From positions 1 through 6,455 of the forward strand of contig JACPQP010000373.1 in the NCBI GenBank assembly GCA_016190465.1: a stretch of 6,455 bases of DNA. The letters are read 5' to 3'. Below, piece after piece: positions 1 through 5,037 of this stretch; the first letter of the stretch is position 1; each line of letters opens with the position of its first letter. The notes under the pieces are model-generated. The model ran no database searches, was not told where the DNA came from, and worked only from the letters and a program-made list of their open reading frames with translations. A program made the position numbers and the translations under genes. The stretch comes from Chloroflexota bacterium (GTDB lineage Bacteria > Chloroflexota > UBA6077 > FW602-bin22 > JACPQP01).

Positions 1-21
1 AAGGGGAGCGGCGCGGCTTCA

Positions 22-49
22 CCCCCTCCCCCAGTATTGGGGGAGGGGG
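22..49. repeat. Perfect C/G-rich inverted repeat (11-bp arms)
   Basis: CCCCCTCCCCC (22-32), a 6-nt loop AGTATT, then GGGGGAGGGGG (39-49) form a perfect 11-bp stem. The hairpin lies upstream of the potassium channel gene and has no T-tract, so it is not a classic intrinsic terminator for plus-strand transcription. Its composition resembles the other C/G-rich intergenic repeats in this window, but the core sequence differs. It is probably a dispersed intergenic repeat; that family assignment is inference. Confidence 0.75.
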
Positions 50-62
50 CAGGGGGTGAGGG
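39..62 (+). other. G-quadruplex-forming motif
   Basis: Four G-runs with very short loops occur on the plus strand: G5, A, G5, CA, G5, TGA, G3. This meets the usual G4 rule of four runs of at least three G with loops of 1-7 nt. It overlaps the right arm of the 22-49 inverted repeat and lies just ahead of the channel gene, so it could affect transcription or the 5' leader. Folding is predicted from pattern only. Confidence 0.5.
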
Positions 63-103
63 CCTCGGAGCCCGGGCGCACGTGCCGATGGAGCAACGGG
101 ACG

Positions 104-1276
104 ATGCCGACGCTGGTGCGACAGGCCACCCGGGCGGTCCGGGTCTGGAGCCGGCCGGCGCGCCTCCGGCTCGGCCGCGAGCGCGTCCCCCGCCTCACGA
201 TGCTGACGCTGCTCATCCTGGGCGTGGGGGCGACGGGCTTCATCCTCGCGGAGTCGACCGGCGACGCCGTGCCATCGCCCGTGGACGCGCTCTGGTGGGC
301 CATCGTCACGATGACGACCGTGGGGTACGGCGACATCGTGCCCAAGACGGTCCCGGGACGTCTCATCGGCGCGGTGATGATGCTCTCGGGGATGACGTTC
401 CTCTCGGTGCTCACGGCCACCATCGCGTCGGTGCTCGTCACCGCGCAGATGCGAAAGGAGCGAGGGTTGGAGCCAGTTGCGCTGCGTGGCCACGTCGTCG
501 TCTGCGGCTGGAACAGCAACGCGGACACCCTGCTCAAGGGGCTCGTCGAGCAGTACGGTCAGGACCCACCGCCCATCGTCCTCGTCAACACGCTCGGCGA
601 GGAGGAGATCAACGAGACGCTCTTCCAGTACCGCGGCTTCGACGTGCACTACGTTCGCGGCGACTTCACCAGCGAGGTCGTCCTTCGCCGGGCGAACGTC
701 GGGGCGGCTGGCGCCGCGATCGTCCTCGCCGATGCGCGCACGCCCGGGAGCGACGAGCGGACAGTGTTGGCGACACTGGCGATCAAGACGCTGAGCCCCG
801 AGATCCGGGTGTGCGCCGAGGTGCTGGACGCCGCGAATGTGCCGCACCTCCGGCGGGCCAACGCGGACGACGTGGTCGTCGCCGGCGAGTACAACGCCTA
901 CCTCCTCTCGGGGGCGGCGGCGGCCTCCGGCTTCCCGAGCGTCGCCCGCGAGCTCCTGACGCTGGAGGGCAAGCACCGGCTGAGCCAGGCGCCGATCCCA
1001 AGCAGCTTCGTCGGCCGGACGTTCCGGGAGGTGGCCGAGTACTTCCGCCAGGCCCGGGGCGCCATCGTGATCGGGCTGACCGCACGCGAGCGAGACCTCC
1101 GGGTCGACGACGTGCTCGGCCACGACTACTCCTGGGTGGACTCCTTCATCCGCGAGACGTTCGGCGAGGCTGGGCGCGAGAGTGTGGCCACCGCGCTGGA
1201 GAAGGTGCGGGTCCAGATCAACCCGTCGGACGACCAGCGGATCCAGGAGGGTGATTACGCCATCCTGATCGGCTGA
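104..1276 (+). CDS. Two-TM potassium channel with RCK (TrkA-N/TrkA-C) region, MthK-like
   Basis: Predicted inner-membrane K+ channel subunit of 390 aa. Numbering from ATG 104: TM1 about 30-50, selectivity filter TVGYGD at 72-77, TM2 about 86-112. An RCK N-lobe Rossmann fold runs about 129-250, with CGWNSN near 134-139 resembling the CGW motif of MthK rather than a GxGxxG loop. A C-lobe runs about 279-390 and ends in the usual EGDYAILIG strand. By remembered alignment with MthK, Asp217 and Glu239 match two Ca2+-site acids, but the second acid of the AExE motif is Leu241. The C-lobe carries an extra segment of about 35 residues (336-369). The start is uncertain: a GTG at 56 would add 16 unremarkable residues, but it lies inside the G-rich repeat. 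ATG 104 has GGAG 10 nt upstream. The stop sits 23 nt before the cNMP-binding gene, which suggests an operon. Family assignment is firm; ligand and gating mode are not. Confidence 0.93.
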   Translation: MPTLVRQATRAVRVWSRPARLRLGRERVPRLTMLTLLILGVGATGFILAESTGDAVPSPVDALWWAIVTMTTVGYGDIVPKTVPGRLIGAVMMLSGMTFLSVLTATIASVLVTAQMRKERGLEPVALRGHVVVCGWNSNADTLLKGLVEQYGQDPPPIVLVNTLGEEEINETLFQYRGFDVHYVRGDFTSEVVLRRANVGAAGAAIVLADARTPGSDERTVLATLAIKTLSPEIRVCAEVLDAANVPHLRRANADDVVVAGEYNAYLLSGAAAASGFPSVARELLTLEGKHRLSQAPIPSSFVGRTFREVAEYFRQARGAIVIGLTARERDLRVDDVLGHDYSWVDSFIRETFGEAGRESVATALEKVRVQINPSDDQRIQEGDYAILIG

Positions 1277-1295
1277 AGGCTGATTGGCTGAAGGT
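1266..1295 (+). repeat. 15-bp tandem duplication at the gene junction
   Basis: TGATCGGCTGAAGGC (1266-1280) is followed at once by TGATTGGCTGAAGGT (1281-1295), with 13 of 15 positions identical. The first copy holds the channel gene's stop codon (TGA 1274-1276). The second supplies the AAGG (1291-1294) that serves as ribosome binding site for the next gene, 5 nt before its ATG. A TGA also recurs 15 nt later in the same frame (1289-1291). Confidence 0.7.
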
Positions 1296-1299
1296 GAGC

Positions 1300-1815
1300 A
1301 TGTCGCTTTCCATTGAGCTCCAGGCGATCCGCAAGGTGCCGATCTTCGACGGGCTGACCGAGGATCAGTTGCGCGCGGTGCTGGGTATCGTCAGGCGGAC
1401 GAGGTGCCCCGCCGGCACGGTGCTGCTCCGCGAGGGAGAGATCGGACAGACGATGTATGTCCTCGTCGAGGGGATGGTCGAGATCACCAAGCGCGTGACG
1501 CTGCGGCTCTCCCGGACCGACTTCGGCGAGAAGACCAAGACGCTGGCCCGCCTCGACGGCGCCGATGCCCCCTTCTTCGGCGAGATGGCCATCCTCGAAG
1601 AGAATGAGCGCTCCGCCACGGTCACCGCGGTGACTCCCTGCGAGCTCCTGGAGATCCAGAAGGGCGACTTCGAGCAGATCGCCGCCCGCGACCCGCTGCT
1701 GGGCTACCGGATCGTCCGCAACGTCGCCCGAATGCTCTGCGCCCGGCTCCGCAGCAGCAACCGCGACGTCCTCAAGCTGACCACCGCGCTGAGCCTGGCC
1801 CTGGCGCGACGGTAA
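1300..1815 (+). CDS. Stand-alone cyclic nucleotide-binding domain protein
   Basis: A soluble 171-aa protein made almost entirely of one CAP/CRP-type cNMP-binding domain. Numbering from ATG 1300: an N-terminal helix with PIFDGLTEDQL (14-24), a beta roll, and the phosphate-binding cassette at 92-108. The cassette reads FFGEMAIL...ERSATV, with Gly94, Glu95, Arg104 and Ser105 in the expected ligand-contact positions. C-terminal helices follow, ending in LALARR. There is no helix-turn-helix domain, so it should not be a CRP-type transcription factor. The ATG at 1300 is preferred over GTG 1294 because AAGG lies 5 nt ahead of it. The gene follows the K+ channel by 23 nt, so it is probably co-transcribed and could be a detached regulatory subunit; that role is inference. 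cAMP versus cGMP preference cannot be read reliably. The stop codon TAA overlaps the left end of a MITE-like element. Confidence 0.88.
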   Translation: MSLSIELQAIRKVPIFDGLTEDQLRAVLGIVRRTRCPAGTVLLREGEIGQTMYVLVEGMVEITKRVTLRLSRTDFGEKTKTLARLDGADAPFFGEMAILEENERSATVTAVTPCELLEIQKGDFEQIAARDPLLGYRIVRNVARMLCARLRSSNRDVLKLTTALSLALARR

Positions 1816-1928
1816 GTAGGTATCAGAAAGTTTTTGATGGTTTTGGGGACACCCCAAACCCCGCCAGGACGGGCTCCGCCCTTCCTGGACCTTCCCGGGA
1901 CGCAGGTGAACTTTCCGAGACCTACTTA
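1813..1928. mobile_element. MITE-like element, 116 bp, TA-flanked, TIR about 20 bp
   Basis: TAAGTAGGTATCAGAAAGTT (1813-1832) and the reverse complement of 1909-1928 agree at 18 of 20 positions. Both ends terminate in TA, as expected for a TA target-site duplication of the IS630/Tc1-mariner type. Inside are two further imperfect hairpins: GGTTTTGGGG/CCCCAAACC (1839-1859) and CCAGGA-C-GGGC/GCCC-T-TCCTGG (1864-1888). There is no coding capacity, so it would be non-autonomous and mobilised in trans. The left end supplies the TAA stop of the upstream gene. It could alternatively be a folded RNA or transcription terminator region, but long terminal arms with TA ends favour a MITE. Confidence 0.65.
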
Positions 1929-1951
1929 ACCCCGCGCGGGGAGCGGGGTTA
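1927..1951. terminator. Hairpin downstream of the channel/cNMP operon, possible terminator
   Basis: TAACCCCG (1927-1934) pairs perfectly with CGGGGTTA (1944-1951) around a 9-nt loop. A 12-bp palindrome CCCCGCGCGGGG (1930-1941) offers a competing fold. It directly abuts the right end of the MITE-like element. No U-tract follows, so intrinsic termination is uncertain. If the MITE is removed in thought, the stem lies right at the cNMP gene's stop codon and gains one more G-C pair. Confidence 0.4.
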
Positions 1952-1957
1952 CGGGCT

Positions 1958-1984
1958 CACCGCAAAGGCACAAAGGACGCAAAG
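1958..1984 (+). repeat. Short dispersed repeat with 9-nt period (CAAAGG type)
   Basis: The stretch reads as near-repeats of a unit close to CACAAAGGA: CGCAAAGG, CACAAAGGA, CGCAAAG. It resembles widespread short intergenic repeats of the CACGAAGGACACGAAGG kind, from general knowledge. A related sequence, in the opposite orientation, lies just upstream of mutM at 5943-5970. No coding role is apparent. Confidence 0.45.
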
Positions 1985-1987
1985 TGC

Positions 1988-2004
1988 GTCCGGGGCTTCC
2001 GGAC
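1988..2004 (-). terminator. Hairpin 3' of the oxidoreductase gene, possible terminator
   Basis: GTCCGG (1988-1993) and CCGGAC (1999-2004) form a 6-bp stem with a 5-nt loop. The hairpin is 25 nt beyond the stop codon of the minus-strand oxidoreductase. Read on the minus strand it is followed by GCACTTTGCG, with only a short T run, so it is a weak intrinsic terminator candidate. Confidence 0.3.
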
Positions 2005-2028
2005 CGCGCGCAAAGAACGCCAACTGCC

Positions 2029-3234
2029 TTACGCCTCACGCAACAGCGGCCCCAGGTCGACGGCGCGGCCTTGCTCGGCCGAGAGGTACGCGCCGTAGCA
2101 GACCGCGACGACGTCGCGGGCCAGCGTGGCCCCGCTAACTGGCTCCCGGTCGTCGGCGACCGCCTCGCAGAAATCCTGGAGCTCGGCCGGGAAGCCGTTC
2201 ATCCAGTGCTCGTCACCGCTGGTGAACTGCCAGCCGGCCGTCGTCTCCACCTTCTCCCGGATGGACTCGCCGCCGTACAGGCCATCCCGCGGCGCGTAGG
2301 CGACGACGCTCGTGTTCGGCACGTTGTTGGCGTGGACGACCGCCCGGCTGCTGTAGACCGAGAAGACGTTCTGGATGCCGCCGAGGGTGACGTCCGCCGC
2401 GGTGATCTGGGCGACGGTGTCGTCGTCGAACGTCAGGAGCAGCGAGCCCCAATCCTCGCAGTCCTCCCAGCCCTCGCGGATGAACTTCTCGGCGTCGGCG
2501 AGGAAGCCACGAGTCTTCGTCAGGCGGGCGACAGTGGCCACGACTCGCAGCGGTCGAATCGGCTGCCCCCACTGTCGCCGTCCCTCCTCGTACTTGAGGT
2601 ACAGCGCGGCGCCGAGCGGGTGACACCCCTTGTTGATCAGGCTGCCGCCGCCGCTGTAGCGCCACTGCCGGGCGTAGTCCGAGTGGGTGCCACTGTGCGA
2701 CTCCTCCCCGACGATGCGCAGGATCGCCCCACCGGTCCGCGCGACGAGCCGCGCCGCCTTCCGAATGTTCGGGCTGTAGACCCAGTTCTCGGCGTAGAGC
2801 AGCCGCACCCGGGCTCGCTCCACCGCGTCGAGCGCGCGGTCGGCGCCGGCCAGCGCGCCCGCGAGCATGTCAGCCCGGCCGAACCGATTGCCCACCAGGG
2901 GCTCGCCGTCCCCGTAGAAGCCGGTCAGCGGCTTCTCACAGGCGACCGCCTTGCCGGCCTCGCCGCACCGGACGATGAGCGGGACGTGCTGGTGGTTGGG
3001 GACGCAGAGATCGACCAGGTTGATCTCCGGATCGGCGAGGAGGTCGTCCACGGTGGGGTAGGCGCGCTCCAGCCCGTGCTGGGCGGCGAATGCCTGACTG
3101 CGCTCGGGGCGCAACGCGGCGACCCCCTTGACGCGGACGTCCACTCCATGGACCAGGTGATAGTTCTCCAGGTGCAAGTTCGCGGCGAATCCCGCGCCGA
3201 CGATCCCGACGACGACCGGGCGGCGAGCAGTCAT
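2029..3234 (-). CDS. Gfo/Idh/MocA family NAD(P)-dependent oxidoreductase
   Basis: A 401-aa cytosolic dehydrogenase of the glucose-fructose oxidoreductase/inositol dehydrogenase/MocA superfamily. These enzymes oxidise or reduce a hydroxyl of sugars, inositols or related polyols with NAD(P). The N-terminal Rossmann fold has GAGFAA at 13-18, followed by PEINLVDLCVPNHQH (69-83) typical of the family. The EKP motif is at 100-102, with Lys101 as the usual catalytic or proton-relay lysine. The C-terminal alpha/beta domain contains GGGSLINKGCH (195-205), matching the family's GGGxLxDxGxH motif with Asn201 in place of Asp and His205 retained. The start is well fixed: ATG at 3234 is preceded by AGGAGG with 5-nt spacing, and GIVGAG begins at residue 10. 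There are no pathway neighbours, so the substrate cannot be assigned. It is divergent from the Uma2 gene and probably monocistronic. Confidence 0.93.
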   Translation of the reverse strand: MTARRPVVVGIVGAGFAANLHLENYHLVHGVDVRVKGVAALRPERSQAFAAQHGLERAYPTVDDLLADPEINLVDLCVPNHQHVPLIVRCGEAGKAVACEKPLTGFYGDGEPLVGNRFGRADMLAGALAGADRALDAVERARVRLLYAENWVYSPNIRKAARLVARTGGAILRIVGEESHSGTHSDYARQWRYSGGGSLINKGCHPLGAALYLKYEEGRRQWGQPIRPLRVVATVARLTKTRGFLADAEKFIREGWEDCEDWGSLLLTFDDDTVAQITAADVTLGGIQNVFSVYSSRAVVHANNVPNTSVVAYAPRDGLYGGESIREKVETTAGWQFTSGDEHWMNGFPAELQDFCEAVADDREPVSGATLARDVVAVCYGAYLSAEQGRAVDLGPLLREA

Positions 3235-3280
3235 GGCGACCTCCTGACGCAGCACCTGGGCAGCGCCGCTGTCCCGCGGG

Positions 3281-3402
3281 CTTGCCCGTCTGTCCACTTC
3301 GCATCCGACCCGCATGGGGGTATGCCGCACGCTGGCGAGCGGGCACGAGCGGAATCGGAAGCGCGGCCATCCTGGCTGCCCGCAAGGGGACGGACGGGCA
3401 AG
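3281..3402. repeat. Widely spaced 15-bp inverted repeat
   Basis: CTTGCCCGTCTGTCC (3281-3295) and GGACGGACGGGCAAG (3388-3402) are inverted repeats matching at 14 of 15 positions, 92 bp apart. They lie in the 5' region of the minus-strand oxidoreductase gene. No TA or other clear target duplication borders them, so a MITE call is not supported. They may simply be two oppositely oriented copies of the ACGGGCAAG dispersed repeat. Confidence 0.5.
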
Positions 3403-3420
3403 ACGCCCACGCTCCCGGGC
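3352..3420 (+). repeat. Degenerate dispersed intergenic repeat, copy 1
   Basis: This stretch would translate as SAAILAARKGTDGQDAHAPG. It is a degenerate form of an intergenic repeat seen in many GC-rich genomes, recognised by the sense translation AAILAA...GKMPALPG (general knowledge). Its end (3395-3418) recurs at 3600-3623 with 21 of 24 matches. It has no start codon or ribosome site of its own and is not a gene. Confidence 0.5.
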
Positions 3421-3422
3421 CA

Positions 3423-3442
3423 GCGCCACGAACGTGTGGCGC
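3423..3442. promoter_or_regulatory. Hairpin or operator-like inverted repeat
   Basis: GCGCCAC (3423-3429) and GTGGCGC (3436-3442) are perfect 7-bp arms around GAACGT. The element is about 190 bp upstream of the oxidoreductase start and 230 bp upstream of the Uma2 start, in the shared divergent region. It could be a regulator-binding dyad or an RNA hairpin in the minus-strand leader. No regulator is encoded nearby. Confidence 0.3.
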
Positions 3443-3464
3443 ATCCATCGCGTGGTGGACTGAT

Positions 3465-3495
3465 TGGCGGAACCCCTCGCCGGCCAAGTATACTT
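3465..3495 (+). promoter_or_regulatory. Possible promoter with -10-like TATACT inside a palindrome
   Basis: AAGTATACTT (3486-3495) is a perfect 10-bp palindrome and one of the few AT-rich spots in the window. It contains TATACT (3489-3494), close to a sigma-70 -10 box. Upstream TTGGCG at about 3464-3469 could be a -35 box, but the spacing of about 19 is long. Because it is palindromic the same -10 could work toward the minus-strand gene, although no -35 is visible there at 17 nt. The call is weak. Confidence 0.22.
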
Positions 3496-3599
3496 CTTGT
3501 GGCGTGACAATGGGATACGCGGAGGGACGTTCCACACGCTTTCGAGTGGACGTGAGCGAAACGGGGAGCCCCGGTGACGGCTACCTGCAAAGGGAGGGG

Positions 3600-3623
3600 C
3601 CGGCAAGATGCCCGCGCTCCCGG
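3600..3623 (+). repeat. Degenerate dispersed intergenic repeat, copy 2 (partial)
   Basis: CCGGCAAGATGCCCGCGCTC and the following CCGG match 3395-3418 at 21 of 24 positions in the same orientation. It lies 50 bp upstream of the Uma2 start codon. It contains an ATG in the Uma2 reading frame, giving MPALPEQ..., which is the translated repeat and not the genuine protein start. Confidence 0.5.
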
Positions 3624-3673
3624 AGCAACGTCACCGCCGTGTGGGCGCTTTCGCGGCTGCGCGGGAGGTAACG

Positions 3674-4246
3674 ATGAGCGCGGTGAAAGTGCGTCGGTGG
3701 ACGCGCGAGGAGTACAAGCGACTTGCCGAAGTGGGTGTCCTTCACGAGGACGACCCGGTCGAGCTGATCGAGGGGGAGATCGTCGAGATGGTCCCGCAGG
3801 GGAGCGGCCAGATGACCGGGATCTGTCTGTCGGAGACGGCATTACAGGCAGCATTTGGGTCAGGTTGCCACGTGCGCGTGCAGGGACCGCTCGCGCTGGG
3901 CCTTCACTCTGAGCCCGAACCTGACCTGGCCGTGGTGTCGGGAGGGCCTCGCGACTATGCGGCGGCTCACCCAGGCACAGCGCTCCTGGTGCTGGAGGTG
4001 GCGGAGGCAACGCTGTCGTACGACCGCCAAACCAAGGGGAGTCTCTACGCGCAGCACGGCATTCCGGAGTACTGGATTCTCGACCTGGCGCACCGCCAGC
4101 TCGAAGTGTATCGCGATCCGGGCCCGGTCGCCGAAGCAGAGTTTGGATTCGCCTACCGCACTCGGATGATCTGCCTCCCGGGCGACATCGTCAGCCCGCT
4201 TGCCCGTCCAGACGCGCGCGTGGCTGTGGCCGACATCCTTCCGTAG
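3674..4246 (+). CDS. Uma2 family (DUF820, PD-(D/E)XK fold) putative endonuclease
   Basis: A 190-aa protein of the Uma2 family, predicted to have a PD-(D/E)XK nuclease fold. The biological role is unknown; the family is often present in many copies in Cyanobacteria and Chloroflexota. Family marks in order: WTREEYKRLAEVGVL (9-23); ELIEGEIVEM (30-39) with Glu33; PEPDLAVV (81-88) with Asp84; LLVLEVAEATLSYDR (104-118) with Glu108; Lys121; and LYAQHGIPEYWILDL (124-138). The Asp84/Glu108 pair is the expected metal-binding centre, so it appears catalytically intact. The start at 3674 is preferred over the upstream ATG at 3608 because GGGAGGT (3663-3669) is correctly spaced. The upstream ATG also lies in a dispersed repeat, and MSAVKVRRWTREEY is the usual kind of N-terminus. 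It stands alone, with no methylase or antitoxin beside it. Confidence 0.9.
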   Translation: MSAVKVRRWTREEYKRLAEVGVLHEDDPVELIEGEIVEMVPQGSGQMTGICLSETALQAAFGSGCHVRVQGPLALGLHSEPEPDLAVVSGGPRDYAAAHPGTALLVLEVAEATLSYDRQTKGSLYAQHGIPEYWILDLAHRQLEVYRDPGPVAEAEFGFAYRTRMICLPGDIVSPLARPDARVAVADILP

Positions 4247-4312
4247 GCGCTGCTGTCTCGCTTCTCGCCCGCGGCGCGTGTCTCCCACAACGTCGCCACG
4301 CATCCGCTCGCC

Positions 4313-4351
4313 TGGCCCCTCTCCCCTGGTGGGGCTGACAGGGGTAGGTGG
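4313..4351 (+). repeat. Intergenic repeat copy A (CAGGGGTAGGT type)
   Basis: A C-rich then G-rich stretch ends in CTGACAGGGGTAGGTG (4335-4350), matching 14 of 16 positions of the core shared by copies B and C. CCCCTG (4323-4328) and CAGGGG (4339-4344) form a 6-bp stem with a 10-nt loop. The repeat fills the gap between the Uma2 and methyltransferase genes and ends exactly where the methyltransferase ribosome binding site (GGAGGTG, 4350-4356) begins. The rest of the gap (4247-4312) shows nothing recognisable. Confidence 0.65.
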
Positions 4352-4362
4352 AGGTGCAGAGC

Positions 4363-5037
4363 ATGCGCAAGCTGACTACGGCGGAGCTGGTCGCTCGGAA
4401 GCCAAGCCCGGAGGAGTTCGCCCGCTGGTCGCGCCATCCCATCTTCGTCGTCTGCGACGACATCCGCAGCCTGATGAACGTCGGCCTGATCTTCCGTCTT
4501 GGCGACGCGACGCGGATCCAGCGGCTTTACCTCTGCGGCATCACCGGTTACCCGCCGTCGCCGGACGACCCGCGTCCGCCCTGGGTCGCCCAGCGCGCCG
4601 GACAGGTCATCGCCAAGACGGCCATCCAGACCGTCCAGTACGTCCCCTGGGAGTACCGGCCAAGCGCGGTGGAGGTCGTCCGCGAGTTGAAGGCGCGGGG
4701 CGTGCAGATTGTCGCTCTGGAGCAGACCGACCAGAGCGTGGAATACACGCGGGCCCGCTATCGCTTTCCGGTGTGCCTGGTGCTGGGCCACGAGCGGGCC
4801 GGAGTGGGGGAATCGGTCCTCGACCTGGCCGACGTCACCGTGGAGATTCCGATGTACGGGATGGGAAACTCTCTCAACGTGGCCATGGCCTTCGGGATCT
4901 GCGTCTCCGAGCTCATCCGCTGCTGCCTGCGGGACGTGATCCTCTTCCGCGGCGAGGCCCCCCTCTCCCCTGCCCCTCTCCCACCAGGGGAGAGGGGATG
5001 TTCTCCCCCCTTCCCCCCTGGTGGCTCACAGGGGTAG
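4363..5037 (+). CDS. SpoU/TrmH family RNA 2'-O-ribose methyltransferase with repeat-derived tail
   Basis: Predicted SAM-dependent RNA 2'-O-methyltransferase with the SPOUT trefoil-knot fold; tRNA or rRNA target unknown. It is 224 aa as read. Motif 1 is SLMNVGLIFR (36-45) with Asn39 and Arg45. Motif 2 is VLGHERAGVGE (140-150) with Glu144. Motif 3 is IPMYGMGNSLNVAMAFGI (162-179) with Asn169, Ser170 and Asn172. All family-diagnostic positions are present. There is no L30e-like substrate-binding domain, only about 25 residues before the SPOUT domain. The start at ATG 4363 has GGAGGT 7 nt upstream; a GTG at 4348 would put repeat sequence into the protein. The domain ends near residue 197. Residues 199-224 (LSPAPLPPGERG...PPGGSQG) are translated from intergenic repeat B, which also supplies the TAG stop. 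The 3' end overlaps convergent mutM by 125 bp. Confidence 0.92.
   Translation: MRKLTTAELVARKPSPEEFARWSRHPIFVVCDDIRSLMNVGLIFRLGDATRIQRLYLCGITGYPPSPDDPRPPWVAQRAGQVIAKTAIQTVQYVPWEYRPSAVEVVRELKARGVQIVALEQTDQSVEYTRARYRFPVCLVLGHERAGVGESVLDLADVTVEIPMYGMGNSLNVAMAFGICVSELIRCCLRDVILFRGEAPLSPAPLPPGERGCSPPFPPGGSQG

Noticed and set aside
37..1254. 405-codon plus-strand frame overlapping the K+ channel gene
   Set aside because: It is Arg/Gly/Pro-rich, typical of an out-of-frame reading of high-GC DNA, while the channel frame contains TVGYGD and the RCK fold.
1984..3507. Long open frame of 507 codons on the plus strand, antisense to the Gfo/Idh oxidoreductase
   Set aside because: The minus-strand protein has all family motifs and a perfect AGGAGG start. 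The antisense frame is Arg/Ala/Asp/Val-rich with no recognisable domain, as expected for a GC-rich shadow frame.
3465..3510. Minus-strand promoter using TTGTCA and TATACT
   Set aside because: The spacing between the two boxes is about 12 nt, too short for sigma-70.
3231..3671. Open frames in the divergent intergenic region (about 100-200 codons on either strand)
   Set aside because: Their translations are mostly dispersed-repeat sequence (AAILAA, QDARAPG, MPALPE) and lack ribosome sites and domains. The N-terminal extension of the oxidoreductase to 3606 and of Uma2 to 3608 is rejected for the same reason.
4199..4208. CTTGCCCGTC inside the Uma2 gene, identical to part of the intergenic repeat at 3281-3290
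   Set aside because: Only 10 bp match and the sequence encodes a normal stretch (PLARPD) of the protein. Chance is sufficient in GC-rich DNA.
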